From NCBI GenBank assembly GCA_905221195.1, contig CAJNCF010000010.1:1-40526 (forward strand): DNA of 40,526 nt, in the 5' to 3' direction. The stretch comes from a bacterium. Lineage in GTDB: Bacteria > Bacillota > Bacilli > Lactobacillales > Streptococcaceae. Shown one piece after another: positions 16,609 to 25,368 of this stretch; position 1 is the stretch's first letter, and every line of letters starts with the position of its first letter. A model generated the notes under the pieces. That model did no database searches. It had not been told where the DNA came from and worked only from the letters and a program-made list of their open reading frames with translations. The translations under genes were made by a program, and so were the position numbers.

Positions 16609-17572
16609 GCAAAAAAATATCATCACCCTGTTTAACAATCTCTTTTCCAGTGGTTTTCATCTGGTGGAGACTATCTCCTTTCTAGATAGGAGTGCCTTGT
16701 TGGACAAGCAGTGCGTGACCCAGATGCGCACAGGTTTGTCTCAGGGAAAATCATTCTCAGAAATGATGGAAAGTTTGGGATTTTCAAGTGCCATTGTCAC
16801 TCAGTTATCCCTAGCTGAAGTTCATGGGAATCTTCACCTGAGTTTGGGAAAGATAGAAGAATATCTAGACAATCTGGCCAAGGTTAAGAAAAAACTAATT
16901 GAAGTAGCGACCTATCCCTTGATTTTGCTGGGTTTTCTTCTCTTAATCATGCTGGGGCTACGTAACTACCTACTACCACAACTGGATAGTAGTAATATCG
17001 CCACTCAGATTATTGGCAATCTGCCACAAATCTTTTTAGGAATGGTAGGATTTGTTTCAGTAGGTATCCTTTTAGCACTAACTTTTTATAAAAGAAGTTC
17101 TAAGATGAGCATATTTTCTATTTTAGCACGCCTTCCCTTTCTAGGAATTTTTGTTCAGACCTATCTGACAGCCTATTATGCGCGTGAATGGGGGAATATG
17201 ATTTCTCAAGGGATGGAACTGACGCAGATTTTTCAAATCATGCAGGAACAAGGTTCCCAACTCTTTAAAGAAATCGGTCAAGATCTGGCTCAAGCCCTGC
17301 AAAATGGTCAAGAATTTTCTCAGACGATAGGAACCTATCCTTTCTTTAGGAAGGAATTGAGTCTCATCATCGAGTATGGGGAAGTCAAGTCCAAGCTGGG
17401 GAGTGAGTTGGAAATCTATGCTGAAAAAACTTGGGAAGCCTTTTTTACCCGAGTCAACCGCACCATGAATCTGGTGCAGCCACTGGTCTTTATCTTTGTG
17501 GCTCTGATTATCGTTTTACTTTATGCGGCAATGCTGATGCCCATGTATCAAAATATGGAGGTAAATTTTTAA
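16556..17572 (+). CDS. comGB: competence pilus platform protein ComGB (CglB/ComYB)
   Basis: This 338-aa polytopic membrane protein of the PilC/GspF family is the inner-membrane platform of the competence pilus. It has the family's two cytoplasmic T2SSF domains (about 20-125 and 225-315) and three transmembrane helices near 122-142, 172-192 and 315-335. The chosen ATG (16556) lies inside the comGA end, giving a 53-nt overlap and translational coupling. Longer in-frame starts would extend further into comGA. Confidence 0.93.
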   Translation: MDISQVFRLKRKKLATAKQKNIITLFNNLFSSGFHLVETISFLDRSALLDKQCVTQMRTGLSQGKSFSEMMESLGFSSAIVTQLSLAEVHGNLHLSLGKIEEYLDNLAKVKKKLIEVATYPLILLGFLLLIMLGLRNYLLPQLDSSNIATQIIGNLPQIFLGMVGFVSVGILLALTFYKRSSKMSIFSILARLPFLGIFVQTYLTAYYAREWGNMISQGMELTQIFQIMQEQGSQLFKEIGQDLAQALQNGQEFSQTIGTYPFFRKELSLIIEYGEVKSKLGSELEIYAEKTWEAFFTRVNRTMNLVQPLVFIFVALIIVLLYAAMLMPMYQNMEVNF

Positions 17573-17573
17573 A

Positions 17574-17900
17574 ATGAAAAAAATGATAACATTCTTGAAA
17601 AAAGCGAAGGTAAAAGCTTTTACACTTGTGGAAATGTTGATGGTCTTACTCATCATCAGTGTGCTTCTCTTGCTCTTTGTACCTAATTTGACCAAGCAAA
17701 AAGAGGCGGTCAATGACAAAGGAAAAGCTGCTGTTGTTAAGGTGGTGGAAAGCCAGGCAGAGCTTTATAGCTTAGCTAAAAATGAAGAGGCTAGCCTAAG
17801 CAAGCTACAAGCAGATGGGCGAATCACAGAAGAACAGGCTAAAGCTTATAATGAATACTATGCTAAAAATGGAGGAGTAAATCGTAAAGTCAATGATTAA
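17574..17900 (+). CDS. comGC: major competence pilin ComGC (CglC/ComYC)
   Basis: This 108-aa type IV-like prepilin is the main subunit of the transformation pilus. The prepilin peptidase site is VKA/FTLVEMLMVLLIISVLLLLFVP, with the methylated Phe and the Glu at +5 both present, followed by the hydrophobic assembly helix. The mature C-terminal part is mostly helical and rich in Lys and Glu. The stop of comGB and this ATG are separated by 1 nt. A second in-frame ATG at 17583 is possible. Confidence 0.96.
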   Translation: MKKMITFLKKAKVKAFTLVEMLMVLLIISVLLLLFVPNLTKQKEAVNDKGKAAVVKVVESQAELYSLAKNEEASLSKLQADGRITEEQAKAYNEYYAKNGGVNRKVND

Positions 17901-18297
17901 GGCCTTTACCATGCTGGAAAGTCTCTTGGTTTTGGGTCTTGTGAGTATGATTGCCTTGGTCTTGTCAGGCTCTGTACAGTCCACTTTTGCGGCGGTAGAG
18001 GAGCAAATTTTCTTTATGGAGTTTGAAGAACTCTATCGGGAAACCCAAAAACGCAGTATAGCCAGTCAGCAAAAGACTAGTCTAAACTTAGATGGGCAGA
18101 CGATTAGCAATGGCAGTCAAAAGTTGACAGTTCCTAAAGGAATTCAGGCACCATCAGGACAAAGTATTACATTTGACCGAACTGGGGGCAATTCATCCCT
18201 GGCTAAGGTTGAATTTCAGACCAGTAAAGGAGCGATTCGTTATCAATTATATCTAGGAAATGGAAAAATTAAACGCATTAAGGAAACAAAAAATTAG
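17893..18297 (+). CDS. comGD: competence minor pilin ComGD (CglD/ComYD)
   Basis: This 134-aa minor pseudopilin has a very short leader (MIKA/FTMLESLLVLGLVSMIALVLSG) with the type III processing site, the conserved Glu+5 and a hydrophobic helix. It overlaps comGC by 8 nt. Minor pilins initiate or cap the competence pilus; their individual roles are inferred from family knowledge. Confidence 0.93.
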   Translation: MIKAFTMLESLLVLGLVSMIALVLSGSVQSTFAAVEEQIFFMEFEELYRETQKRSIASQQKTSLNLDGQTISNGSQKLTVPKGIQAPSGQSITFDRTGGNSSLAKVEFQTSKGAIRYQLYLGNGKIKRIKETKN

Positions 18298-18562
18298 GGC
18301 AGTGATTTTACTGGAAGCAGTAGTCGCTTTAGCTATCTTTGCCAGCATTGCGACCCTCCTTTTAGGACAAATTCAGAAGAATAGGCAGGAAGAAGCAAGA
18401 ATCTTGCAGAAAGAAGAGATCTTGCGTGTAGCTATGATGGCCTTGCAGACAGGTCAAAATCAGGTAAACATCAACGGAGTTGAGATTCAGGTGTTTTCTA
18501 GTGAAAAGGGATTGGAGGTCTACCATGGTTCAGAACAGTTGTTGGCGATCAAAGAGCCATAA
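18260..18562 (+). CDS. comGE: competence minor pilin ComGE (CglE/ComYE)
   Basis: This 100-aa minor pilin has an N-terminal basic leader ([14 protein letters not shown]) and hydrophobic helix [22 protein letters not shown] containing Glu+5. The processing site (RA/VILLE) is degenerate, as usual for ComGE. It overlaps comGD by 38 nt and comGF by 38 nt, a very compact arrangement. Confidence 0.92.
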   Translation: MEKLNALRKQKIRAVILLEAVVALAIFASIATLLLGQIQKNRQEEARILQKEEILRVAMMALQTGQNQVNINGVEIQVFSSEKGLEVYHGSEQLLAIKEP

Positions 18563-18986
18563 AATCAAGGCTTTTACCTTATTGGAATCCCTGATTGCTC
18601 TTATTGTCATCAGTGGAAGCTTACTCCTCTTTCAAGCCATGAGTCAGCTCCTCATTTCAGAAGTTCGCTACCAGCAACAAAGCGAGCAAAAAGAGTGGCT
18701 CTTGTTTGTGGATCAACTGGAGGCAGAATTAGACCGTTCGCAGTTCGAAAAAGTAGAAGGTAATCGTATATATGTGAAGCAGGATGGCAAGGAAATCGCG
18801 ATAGGCAAGTCTAAATCGGATGATTTTCGAAAAACCGATGCCAGTGGACGAGGTTATCAGCCCATGGTTTATGGCCTCAAATCAGCTCAGATTACAGAGG
18901 ACAACCAATTGGTTCACTTTCGTTTCCAGTTTCAAAAAGGCTTAGAAAGGGAATTTATCTATCGTGTGGAAAAAGAAAAAAGTTAA
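18525..18986 (+). CDS. comGF: competence minor pilin ComGF (CglF/ComYF)
   Basis: This 153-aa minor pilin has leader [16 protein letters not shown] and processing site [22 protein letters not shown]. The ComGF-family C-terminal domain contains [17 protein letters not shown] and the [23 protein letters not shown] strand region. The ATG at 18525 follows GGAGG and lies inside comGE. An upstream in-frame start at 18480 lacks a comparable ribosome site. Confidence 0.92.
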   Translation: MVQNSCWRSKSHKIKAFTLLESLIALIVISGSLLLFQAMSQLLISEVRYQQQSEQKEWLLFVDQLEAELDRSQFEKVEGNRIYVKQDGKEIAIGKSKSDDFRKTDASGRGYQPMVYGLKSAQITEDNQLVHFRFQFQKGLEREFIYRVEKEKS

Positions 18987-19377
18987 GGCGGGTGTTCTCC
19001 TCTATGCAGTCACCATGGCAGCCATTTTCAGCCTTTTATTGCAGTTCTATTTGAACCGACAAGTCGCCCACTATCAAGACTATGCTTTAAATAAAGAAAA
19101 ATTGGTTGCTTTTGCTATGGCCAAGCGAACTAAGGATAAAGCCGAGCAAGAAAGTGGGGAAGTTGCCTTTAATCTGGGTCAGGTAAGCTATCAAAACAAG
19201 AAAACAGGCTTGGTGACGACGGTTCGTACGCCTAAGAGTCAATATGAGTTCCTATTTCCTTCAGTCAAAATCAAAGAAGAGAAAACAGATGAAAAGAAAG
19301 AGGTAACGACTGATTCAAGCGAAAAAGCGGAGAAGAAAAAATCAGAAGAGAAGTCTGAAAAGAAAGAAAATTCCTAG
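18964..19377 (+). CDS. comGG: competence protein ComGG (CglG/ComYG)
   Basis: This 137-aa protein begins at a GTG (18964) that overlaps comGF by 23 nt. A basic start ([10 protein letters not shown]) is followed by one transmembrane helix ([20 protein letters not shown]), then a middle domain. The highly charged C-terminal tail (about 98-137) is rich in Lys, Glu and Ser. It is the last of the seven comG genes and has no obvious terminator before the next gene, so competence-induced read-through into the methyltransferase is likely. Confidence 0.92.
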   Translation: MWKKKKVKAGVLLYAVTMAAIFSLLLQFYLNRQVAHYQDYALNKEKLVAFAMAKRTKDKAEQESGEVAFNLGQVSYQNKKTGLVTTVRTPKSQYEFLFPSVKIKEEKTDEKKEVTTDSSEKAEKKKSEEKSEKKENS

Positions 19378-19394
19378 TTAATTTAACTACTTTG

Positions 19395-19410
19395 TGCTAA
19401 ACTAAAAATA
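19395..19410 (+). promoter_or_regulatory. extended -10 predicting a leaderless methyltransferase mRNA
   Basis: TGC followed by TAAACT (19398-19403), then AAAAAT, then the ATG at 19410. The expected +1 falls on the start codon, and there is no Shine-Dalgarno sequence. Confidence 0.55.
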
Positions 19411-19997
19411 TGAAACATGATTTTAACCACAAAGCAGAAACTTTCGATTCGCCTAAAAACATATTTCTTGCAAACTTGGTTTGTCAAGCGGTCGAGAAAC
19501 AGTTTGATCTTCTATCAGACAAAGAAATTCTGGATTTCGGTGGAGGGACGGGTCTATTAGCCTTGCCCCTAGCCAAGCAGGCTAAGTCTGTCACTCTTGT
19601 AGACATTTCTGAGAAAATGCTGGAGCAAGCTCGTTTGAAAGCAGAGCAGCAAGACATCAAGAATATCCAGTTTTTGGAACAAGATTTATTGGAAAATCCC
19701 TTGAAGCAAGAGTTTGATTTCATTGTTGTTAGTCGGGTTCTTCATCATATGTCTGATTTGGATACAGCCCTCTCACTGTTTCATCAACATCTGAGAGAAA
19801 ACGGACAACTCCTCATTGCTGATTTTACCAAGACGGAGACCAACCATCACGGCTTTGAATTGCCTGAACTGGAAAAAGAGCTAATTGAGCATAGTTTTTC
19901 ATCTGTGCATAGTCAGATTCTCTATAGCGCTGAAGACCTGTTTCAAGGAAATTACTCAGAACTCTTTTTAACAGTAGCTCAAAAATCACTCGCCTAG
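19410..19997 (+). CDS. class I SAM-dependent methyltransferase
   Basis: This 195-aa small-molecule-type methyltransferase (Methyltransf_11/25 fold) has motif I ILDFGGGTGLLALPLA (about 41-56) and an acidic end of strand 2 (TLVDISEKMLEQAR). Later motifs are DLLENPLKQEFDFIVVSRVLHHM and LLIADFTKTE. The substrate is unknown. It lies 32 nt after comGG with no terminator between, but has its own putative leaderless promoter and a downstream terminator that isolates it from the ComYH-like gene. Its stop codon is within the terminator loop. Confidence 0.85.
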   Translation: MKHDFNHKAETFDSPKNIFLANLVCQAVEKQFDLLSDKEILDFGGGTGLLALPLAKQAKSVTLVDISEKMLEQARLKAEQQDIKNIQFLEQDLLENPLKQEFDFIVVSRVLHHMSDLDTALSLFHQHLRENGQLLIADFTKTETNHHGFELPELEKELIEHSFSSVHSQILYSAEDLFQGNYSELFLTVAQKSLA

Positions 19998-20014
19998 TCA
20001 GGGAGTGATTTTTC
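19981..20014 (+). terminator. terminator after the 19.4-kb methyltransferase gene
   Basis: An 11-bp stem AAAAATCACTC (19981-19991) with GAGTGATTTTT (20003-20013). The gene's TAG stop is in the loop. A T-rich run follows. Confidence 0.87.
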
Positions 20015-20042
20015 TATAAGGATGGAAAAAAGAAGGGAAATT

Positions 20043-20058
20043 TGATAAGATAGGAATA
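20043..20058 (+). promoter_or_regulatory. extended -10 predicting a leaderless comYH-like mRNA
   Basis: TGA followed by TAAGAT (20046-20051), then AGGAAT, then the ATG at 20058. The AGGA is too close to the ATG to act as a normal ribosome site. Confidence 0.58.
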
Positions 20059-21011
20059 TGGATTTTGAAAAAATTGAACAAGCTTATACCTATTTACTAG
20101 AGAATGTCCAAGTCATCCAAAGTGATTTGGCGACCAACTTTTATGACGCCTTGGTGGAGCAAAACAGCATCTATTTGGATGGTGAAACTGAGCTAAATCA
20201 GGTCAAAGAGAACAATCAAGCTCTTAAACGCTTAGCACTTCGCAAAGAAGAATGGCTCAAGACCTACCAATTTCTCTTGATGAAGGCTGGGCAGACAGAG
20301 CCCCTGCAGGCTAATCACCAGTTTACACCAGATGCTATTGCTTTACTTTTGGTGTTTATTGTGGAAAAGTTGTTTAAAGAGGAGGAGATCACTATCCTCG
20401 AAATGGGGTCTGGAACGGGGATTCTAGGAGCTACTTTCTTGACTTCGCTTGCTAAAAAAGTGGATTACTTGGGAATAGAAGTAGATGATTTGCTGATTGA
20501 TTTGGCAGCAAGCATGGCAGATGTGATTGGTTTGCAGGCTGGCTTTGTCCAAGGAGATGCCGTTCGTCCACAAATGCTCAAAGAAAGCGATGTGGTCATC
20601 AGCGACTTGCCTGTTGGCTATTATCCTGATGATGCCGTTGCAGCGCGCCATCAAGTTGCTTCTAGTCAAGAACATACCTACGCTCATCACTTGCTCATGG
20701 AACAAGGACTTAAGTACCTCAAATCAGACGGATATGCTATTTTTCTAGCTCCGAGTGATTTGTTGACCAGTCCTCAAAGTGATTTGTTAAAAGGGTGGTT
20801 GAAAGAGGAGGCAAGTCTGGTTGCCATGATTAGTCTACCTGAGAATCTCTTTGCTAGTGCTAAACAATCCAAGACTATTTTTATCTTACAAAAGAAAACT
20901 GACATAATAGTAGAACCCTTTGTTTATCCACTTGCTAGCTTGCAAGACGCAAGTGTTCTAATGAAATTTAAAGAAAATTTTCAAAAATGGACTCAAGGTA
21001 CTGAAATATAA
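20058..21011 (+). CDS. ComYH-like class I methyltransferase
   Basis: This 317-aa protein resembles N6-adenine-type DNA/RNA methyltransferases. It has a helical N-terminal part (1-95), SAM motif I EMGSGTGILGATFL (about 116-129), an acidic strand end (IEVDDLLIDLAA), and a motif IV variant VVISDLPVGYYPDD near residue 180. The catalytic motif reads DLPVGYY rather than the usual (D/N)PP(Y/F). In S. mutans the homologous comYH lies downstream of comYG and is needed for transformation. The gene order here (comG genes, then this gene, then ackA) matches that operon except for the methyltransferase in between. Confidence 0.82.
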   Translation: MDFEKIEQAYTYLLENVQVIQSDLATNFYDALVEQNSIYLDGETELNQVKENNQALKRLALRKEEWLKTYQFLLMKAGQTEPLQANHQFTPDAIALLLVFIVEKLFKEEEITILEMGSGTGILGATFLTSLAKKVDYLGIEVDDLLIDLAASMADVIGLQAGFVQGDAVRPQMLKESDVVISDLPVGYYPDDAVAARHQVASSQEHTYAHHLLMEQGLKYLKSDGYAIFLAPSDLLTSPQSDLLKGWLKEEASLVAMISLPENLFASAKQSKTIFILQKKTDIIVEPFVYPLASLQDASVLMKFKENFQKWTQGTEI

Positions 21012-21020
21012 AATAGATTT

Positions 21021-21045
21021 TGTTATAATAGATGAAAACGCTTAA
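21021..21045 (+). promoter_or_regulatory. ackA promoter with cre-like site
   Basis: TGT followed by TATAAT (21024-21029) is an extended -10 with predicted +1 near 21036. ATGAAAACGCTTAA (21032-21045) resembles the CcpA cre consensus and overlaps the start. Activating cre sites usually lie far upstream, so this position suggests repression or a chance match. Confidence 0.5.
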
Positions 21046-21060
21046 AAGAGGAGTCTTATT

Positions 21061-22251
21061 ATGACAAAAACAATTGCAATCAATGCAGGAAGTTCAAGTT
21101 TAAAATGGCAATTATACTTAATGCCAGAGGAAAAAGTATTAGCCAAAGGCTTGATTGAACGTATCGGTTTGAAAGATTCAATTTCAACTGTTAAATTTGA
21201 TGGTCGTTCTGAACAACAAATTTTAGATATCGAAAATCACACCCAAGCCGTTAAAATTTTATTGGATGACTTGATTCGTTTCGATATTATCAAGGCTTAT
21301 GATGAGATTACTGGTGTTGGACACCGTGTTGTTGCAGGTGGAGAATATTTCAAAGAATCAACAGTTGTTGAGGGTGATGTTTTAGAAAAAATTGAAGAGT
21401 TGAGTTTGTTGGCTCCTCTCCACAATCCAGCCAATGCAGCAGGTGTTCGTGCCTTCAAGGAATTGTTGCCAGACATTACCAGTGTAGTTGTTTTTGATAC
21501 TTCATTCCACACAAGTATGCCAGAGAAAGCTTATCGCTACCCTCTACCAACAAAATACTACACAGAGAACAAGGTTCGTAAATACGGTGCTCATGGTACA
21601 AGCCACCAGTTTGTAGCAGGAGAAGCTGCAAAACTCTTGGGACGTCCATTAGAAGACTTGAAGTTAATTACTTGCCATATCGGTAATGGTGCTTCTATTA
21701 CAGCTGTTAAGGGTGGTCAATCTGTCGATACTTCAATGGGCTTCACTCCACTTGGCGGTGTGATGATGGGAACTCGTACAGGGGATATTGACCCAGCTAT
21801 CATTCCTTATTTAATGCAATATACAGAGGACTTTAATACTCCAGAAGCTATTAGCCATATTCTCAATCGTGAGTCAGGACTCATGGGAGTTTCAGGCAAG
21901 TCTAGTGATATGCGTGATGTGATTGCTGCTAAAAAAGAAGGAGACCATGATGCTACCTTAGCATATGAAATCTATATTGACCGTATCCAAAAACATATTG
22001 GACAGTACCTTGCAGTCCTAAACGGAGCAGATGCTATTATCTTCACAGCTGGTGTAGGTGAAAATGCAACCGATGTACGTAAGGATGTTATCTCAGGAAT
22101 TTCTTGGTTTGGCTGTGATGTTGACCCAGAAAAGAACGTCTTCGGTGTTACAGGAGACATTTCAACAGAGGCGGCTAAAATCCGTGTCTTGGTTATTCCA
22201 ACAGATGAGGAATTAGTTATTGCCCGTGACGTTGAACGTTTGAAAAAATAA
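21061..22251 (+). CDS. ackA: acetate kinase
   Basis: This 396-aa enzyme converts acetyl phosphate and ADP to acetate and ATP, the ATP-yielding end of mixed-acid and pyruvate-oxidase metabolism. Family signatures are [10 protein letters not shown] (about 7-16), [13 protein letters not shown] (about 176), [11 protein letters not shown] (about 204), [19 protein letters not shown] (about 223-241) and [11 protein letters not shown] (about 324). Length is standard. It has its own promoter and GAGGAG ribosome site and ends in a strong terminator. In S. mutans the homologue is the last gene (comYI) of the comY operon, so upstream read-through is possible. Confidence 0.97.
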   Translation: MTKTIAINAGSSSLKWQLYLMPEEKVLAKGLIERIGLKDSISTVKFDGRSEQQILDIENHTQAVKILLDDLIRFDIIKAYDEITGVGHRVVAGGEYFKESTVVEGDVLEKIEELSLLAPLHNPANAAGVRAFKELLPDITSVVVFDTSFHTSMPEKAYRYPLPTKYYTENKVRKYGAHGTSHQFVAGEAAKLLGRPLEDLKLITCHIGNGASITAVKGGQSVDTSMGFTPLGGVMMGTRTGDIDPAIIPYLMQYTEDFNTPEAISHILNRESGLMGVSGKSSDMRDVIAAKKEGDHDATLAYEIYIDRIQKHIGQYLAVLNGADAIIFTAGVGENATDVRKDVISGISWFGCDVDPEKNVFGVTGDISTEAAKIRVLVIPTDEELVIARDVERLKK

Positions 22252-22277
22252 GTAAAACTAGAAAAAATATTCCGTAC

Positions 22278-22314
22278 AAGGAGTTGGAAAAGTGATTTTT
22301 CCAGCTTCTTTTTC
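22278..22314 (+). terminator. terminator after ackA
   Basis: A 14-bp stem (22278-22291 with 22297-22310) with loop GTGAT, followed by T residues. Confidence 0.88.
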
Positions 22315-22343
22315 TGATGAAATTGTTCAAAACCTTGCTATGA

Positions 22344-22371
22344 TTGGCTTTTTTGAAAAATATGGTATAAT
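22344..22371 (+). promoter_or_regulatory. rnpA promoter
   Basis: -35 TTGGCT (22344-22349), 16-bp spacer, TGG and -10 TATAAT (22366-22371). Predicted start near 22378. Confidence 0.65.
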
Positions 22372-22400
22372 AGTAGTAATTTAATAGATGGAGTTGAGTT

Positions 22401-22772
22401 TTGAAGAAAAACTTTCGTGTAAAAAGAGAGAAAGATTTTAAGGCGATTTTCAAGGAGGGGACAAGTTTTGCTAATCGCAAATTTGTTGTCTACCAATTAG
22501 AAAATCAGAAAAACCATTTTCGAGTAGGTCTATCAGTTAGCAAAAAACTGGGGAATGCAGTCACTAGAAATCAAATCAAGCGACGAATCAGACATATTAT
22601 CCAGAATGCAAAAGGGAGTCTGGTAGAAGATGTCGACTTTGTTGTCATTGCTCGAAAAGGGGTCGAAACCTTGGAATACGCAGAGATGGAGAAAAACCTA
22701 CTCCACGTATTAAAATTATCAAAGATTTACCAGGAAGGAAATGGGAGTGAAAAAGAAACTACAGTTGACTAG
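22401..22772 (+). CDS. rnpA: ribonuclease P protein component
   Basis: This 123-aa basic protein binds the RNase P RNA and helps process the 5' ends of tRNA precursors. The start ([17 protein letters not shown]) and the RNR-type motif [19 protein letters not shown] (about 48-66) are diagnostic. Translation uses a TTG at 22401, since the nearby ATG at 22388 is out of frame. It overlaps the yidC gene by 26 nt. No rpmH precedes it, unlike in many Firmicutes where rpmH-rnpA lie near oriC. Confidence 0.95.
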   Translation: MKKNFRVKREKDFKAIFKEGTSFANRKFVVYQLENQKNHFRVGLSVSKKLGNAVTRNQIKRRIRHIIQNAKGSLVEDVDFVVIARKGVETLEYAEMEKNLLHVLKLSKIYQEGNGSEKETTVD

Positions 22773-23571
22773 TTTGCTAGGACTGTCTCTATTGATCATG
22801 ACAGCCTGTGCAACTAATGGGACAACTAGCGATATTACGGCAGATTCGACTGATTTTTGGAGTAAATTTGTTTACTTCTTTGCAGAAATCATTCGCTTTT
22901 TATCGTTTGATATCAGTATCGGAGTGGGGATTATTCTCTTTACGGTCTTGATTCGTACATTGCTCTTGCCAGTCTTTCAAGTGCAGATGGTAGCGTCTAG
23001 AAAAATGCAAGAGGCTCAACCACGTATTAAGGCGCTTCGAGAACAATATCCAGGTCGAGATATGGAAAGCAGAACCAAGCTAGAGCAGGAAATGCGTAAA
23101 GTCTTTAAAGAAATGGGTGTCAGACATTCAGATTCTCTTTGGCCGATTTTGATTCAGATGCCGCTTATCTTGGCCCTGTTCCAAGCTCTATCAAGAGTTG
23201 ACTTTTTGAAGACAGGTCACTTCTTATGGATTAACCTTGGTGGTGTGGATACAACCCTTGTTTTTCCGATTTTAGCAGCAGTATTCACCTTTTTAAGTAC
23301 TTGGTTGTCCAATAAAGCCTTGTCTGAGCGAAATGGAGCTACGACTGCAATGATGTACGGGATTCCAGTCTTGATCTTTGTCTTTGGGGTTTATGCTCCG
23401 AGCGGGGTAGCGCTCTATTGGGCAGTGTCCAATGCCTATCAAGTCTTGCAAACTTATTTCTTGAACAATCCATTCAAGATTATCGCAGAACGCGAGGCCG
23501 TAGTACAGGCACAGAAAGATTTGGAAAATAGAAAAAGAAAAGCCAAGAAGAAGGCTCAGAAAACGAAATAA
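22747..23571 (+). CDS. yidC: YidC/OxaA/SpoIIIJ membrane insertase
   Basis: This 274-aa lipoprotein insertase places proteins in the membrane alone or with SecYEG. The signal peptide ends in a lipobox (LLIMTA/C, Cys near 20). The hydrophobic helices follow, with the conserved arginine in [15 protein letters not shown] inside the first core helix. The tail is strongly basic ([18 protein letters not shown]) and can touch ribosomes. I chose the GTG at 22747, about 8 nt after AGGAAGG. The ATG at 22741 is only 2-3 nt from it. It is co-transcribed with rnpA and jag. Confidence 0.94.
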   Translation: MKKKLQLTSLLGLSLLIMTACATNGTTSDITADSTDFWSKFVYFFAEIIRFLSFDISIGVGIILFTVLIRTLLLPVFQVQMVASRKMQEAQPRIKALREQYPGRDMESRTKLEQEMRKVFKEMGVRHSDSLWPILIQMPLILALFQALSRVDFLKTGHFLWINLGGVDTTLVFPILAAVFTFLSTWLSNKALSERNGATTAMMYGIPVLIFVFGVYAPSGVALYWAVSNAYQVLQTYFLNNPFKIIAEREAVVQAQKDLENRKRKAKKKAQKTK

Positions 23572-23588
23572 TAAGGAGGAATCTGGTA

Positions 23589-24578
23589 ATGGTAGTATTT
23601 ACAGGTTCAACTGTTGAAGAAGCAATCCAGAAAGGATTGAAAGAATTAGATATTCCAAGAATGAAGGCTCATATTAAAGTCATTTCTCGTGAAAAAAATG
23701 GATTTCTTGGTTTATTTGGTAAAAAGCCCGCCCAGGTTGACATTGAAGCTATTAGTGAAACAACTGTCATTAAAGCAAATCAACAGGCGGTAAAGGGAGT
23801 TCCTAAAGAAATTAATGAACAAAATGAACCAGTTAAAACAGTCAGTGAAGCGACCGTTGATTTGGGGCATGTTGTAGAAGCAATTAAAAAGATTGAAGAA
23901 GAAGGCCAAGGAGTTTCTGATGAAGTTAAGGCTGAAATCTTGAAAAATGAAAAACATGCTAGCACCATCTTAGAGGAAACAGGATATATTGATATCTTAA
24001 GTGAATTACAACTTGAAGAAGCTGTCCTAGGAGAAGAAATAGAAACTCCTATTGTTGAGACTCAAGCTGAAGAAACTGAAAGTCAAGAATTAGAAGATTT
24101 GGGCTTAAAGGTGGAACCGAGCTTTGATATTGAACAAGTAGCTACGGAAGTAACGACGTATGTTCAAACGATTATTGATGATATGGATGTTGAGGCGACG
24201 ATTTCAAATGACTATAACCGTCGTAGCATCAATTTACAAATTGACACCAATGAACCAGGTCGTATTATCGGTTACCATGGTAAAGTTTTGAAAGCCTTGC
24301 AATTATTGGCTCAAAATTATCTTTACAATCGTTATTCAAGAACTTTCTACATCACTATTAATGTTAATGATTACGTTGAACATCGTGCAGAAGTCTTGCA
24401 GACCTATGCGCAAAAATTGGCGACTCGTGTTTTAGAAGAAGGTCGTAGCCATCAGACAGATCCAATGTCGAATAGCGAACGCAAGATTATCCATCGTATT
24501 ATTTCACGTATGGATGGTGTTACTAGTTACTCTGAAGGTGATGAGCCAAATCGCTATGTCGTTGTAGATACAGAATAA
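23589..24578 (+). CDS. jag: RNA-binding protein Jag (KhpB/EloR)
   Basis: This 329-aa cytoplasmic protein has a Jag-N domain (1-50, with KNGFLGLFGKKPAQV), a long acidic linker (about 55-185) and a KH-like domain around 200-265 (RIIGYHGKVLKALQLLAQ). A C-terminal R3H domain spans about 268-329 (RVLEEGRSHQTDPMSNSERKIIHRI). In pneumococcus it partners KhpA, binds RNA and regulates cell elongation as a StkP phosphorylation target. AAGGAGG precedes the ATG. It follows yidC by 17 nt, the classic rnpA-yidC-jag operon. Confidence 0.95.
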   Translation: MVVFTGSTVEEAIQKGLKELDIPRMKAHIKVISREKNGFLGLFGKKPAQVDIEAISETTVIKANQQAVKGVPKEINEQNEPVKTVSEATVDLGHVVEAIKKIEEEGQGVSDEVKAEILKNEKHASTILEETGYIDILSELQLEEAVLGEEIETPIVETQAEETESQELEDLGLKVEPSFDIEQVATEVTTYVQTIIDDMDVEATISNDYNRRSINLQIDTNEPGRIIGYHGKVLKALQLLAQNYLYNRYSRTFYITINVNDYVEHRAEVLQTYAQKLATRVLEEGRSHQTDPMSNSERKIIHRIISRMDGVTSYSEGDEPNRYVVVDTE

Positions 24579-24580
24579 GT

Positions 24581-24606
24581 AAAATCAGGTTTATCCTGAT
24601 TTTTTG
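24581..24606 (+). terminator. terminator after jag
   Basis: A 9-bp stem AAAATCAGG (24581-24589) with CCTGATTTT (24595-24603), loop TTTAT, followed by TT. Confidence 0.88.
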
Positions 24607-24628
24607 CTAGCTAGAGGAGGTTGAACGG

Positions 24629-25252
24629 ATGTTGAATAAGATAAGAGACTATTTAGATTTTGCAGGTTTCCAGTACCGTAATCCTGATAAAGCGGGAGAA
24701 GAGCGAGAGAAGATGCTGGAATTGCGTCATAAAGGTCAAGAGACCCGAAAGGCTTTCACAGAATTGGCCAAAACCTTTCAAGCAAGTCATCCAGAATGGC
24801 AACTACAACAGACTAGCCAGTGGATGAATCAGGCACAGCGTTTGCGACCACATTTTTGGGTTTATTTACAGAGAGACGGACAAGTGACAGAACCTATGAT
24901 GGCCTTACGTTTATATGGAAGTCCTTCTGATTTTGGAGTCTCACTAGAAGTCAGTTTCATCGAGCGTAAGAAGGATGAGCAAACTCTAGGCAAGCAGGCC
25001 AAGGTCCTAGAAGTTCCAGTGGTAGAAGGGATTTATTATCTATCCTACTGTGATGGGCAAAGTCAACGGTGGGAGGCTACTGAGGAGAACCGTCAAATTT
25101 TAAGAAATAAACTATCCAATCAGGAAGTCCGTAAAGTGTTAGTTAAAGCAGATGTTTCTTTTATTGAAAATCAATCATTAGAAGTGATTTTAGAAAAATT
25201 AGATGAAGCTTATGAGCGCTTATTTCTCTACTATCAGGCGACTAGAGGGTAG
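24629..25252 (+). CDS. uncharacterised protein, possibly HI_0552 family
   Basis: This 207-aa soluble protein has no signal peptide or membrane helix. An N-terminal charged helical part (RDYLDFAGFQYRNPDKAGEEREKMLELRHKG) leads to SQWMNQAQRLRPHFWVYLQRDG. The rest looks like mixed alpha/beta with FGVSLEVSFIERKKDE and a C-terminal helix. I weakly associate it with the HI_0552-like family of unknown function. A strong GAGGAGG ribosome site precedes the ATG. It stands between the jag terminator and the tkt promoter. No catalytic motif was recognised. Confidence 0.75.
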   Translation: MLNKIRDYLDFAGFQYRNPDKAGEEREKMLELRHKGQETRKAFTELAKTFQASHPEWQLQQTSQWMNQAQRLRPHFWVYLQRDGQVTEPMMALRLYGSPSDFGVSLEVSFIERKKDEQTLGKQAKVLEVPVVEGIYYLSYCDGQSQRWEATEENRQILRNKLSNQEVRKVLVKADVSFIENQSLEVILEKLDEAYERLFLYYQATRG

Positions 25253-25287
25253 AAAATAGATGACTTATCTAGCGTCGAATTGTTTAA

Positions 25288-25316
25288 TTGCTATTCTATG
25301 TATTTTTTCATATAAT
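25288..25316 (+). promoter_or_regulatory. tkt promoter
   Basis: -35 TTGCTA (25288-25293), a 17-bp spacer and -10 TATAAT (25311-25316). The leader of about 46 nt includes a small hairpin, GTGATT/AATCAC (25332-25347). Confidence 0.75.
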
Positions 25317-25368
25317 AGTAAAATAGAATGTGTGATTCAACAATCACCTCAAATAGAAAGGAAATTCT

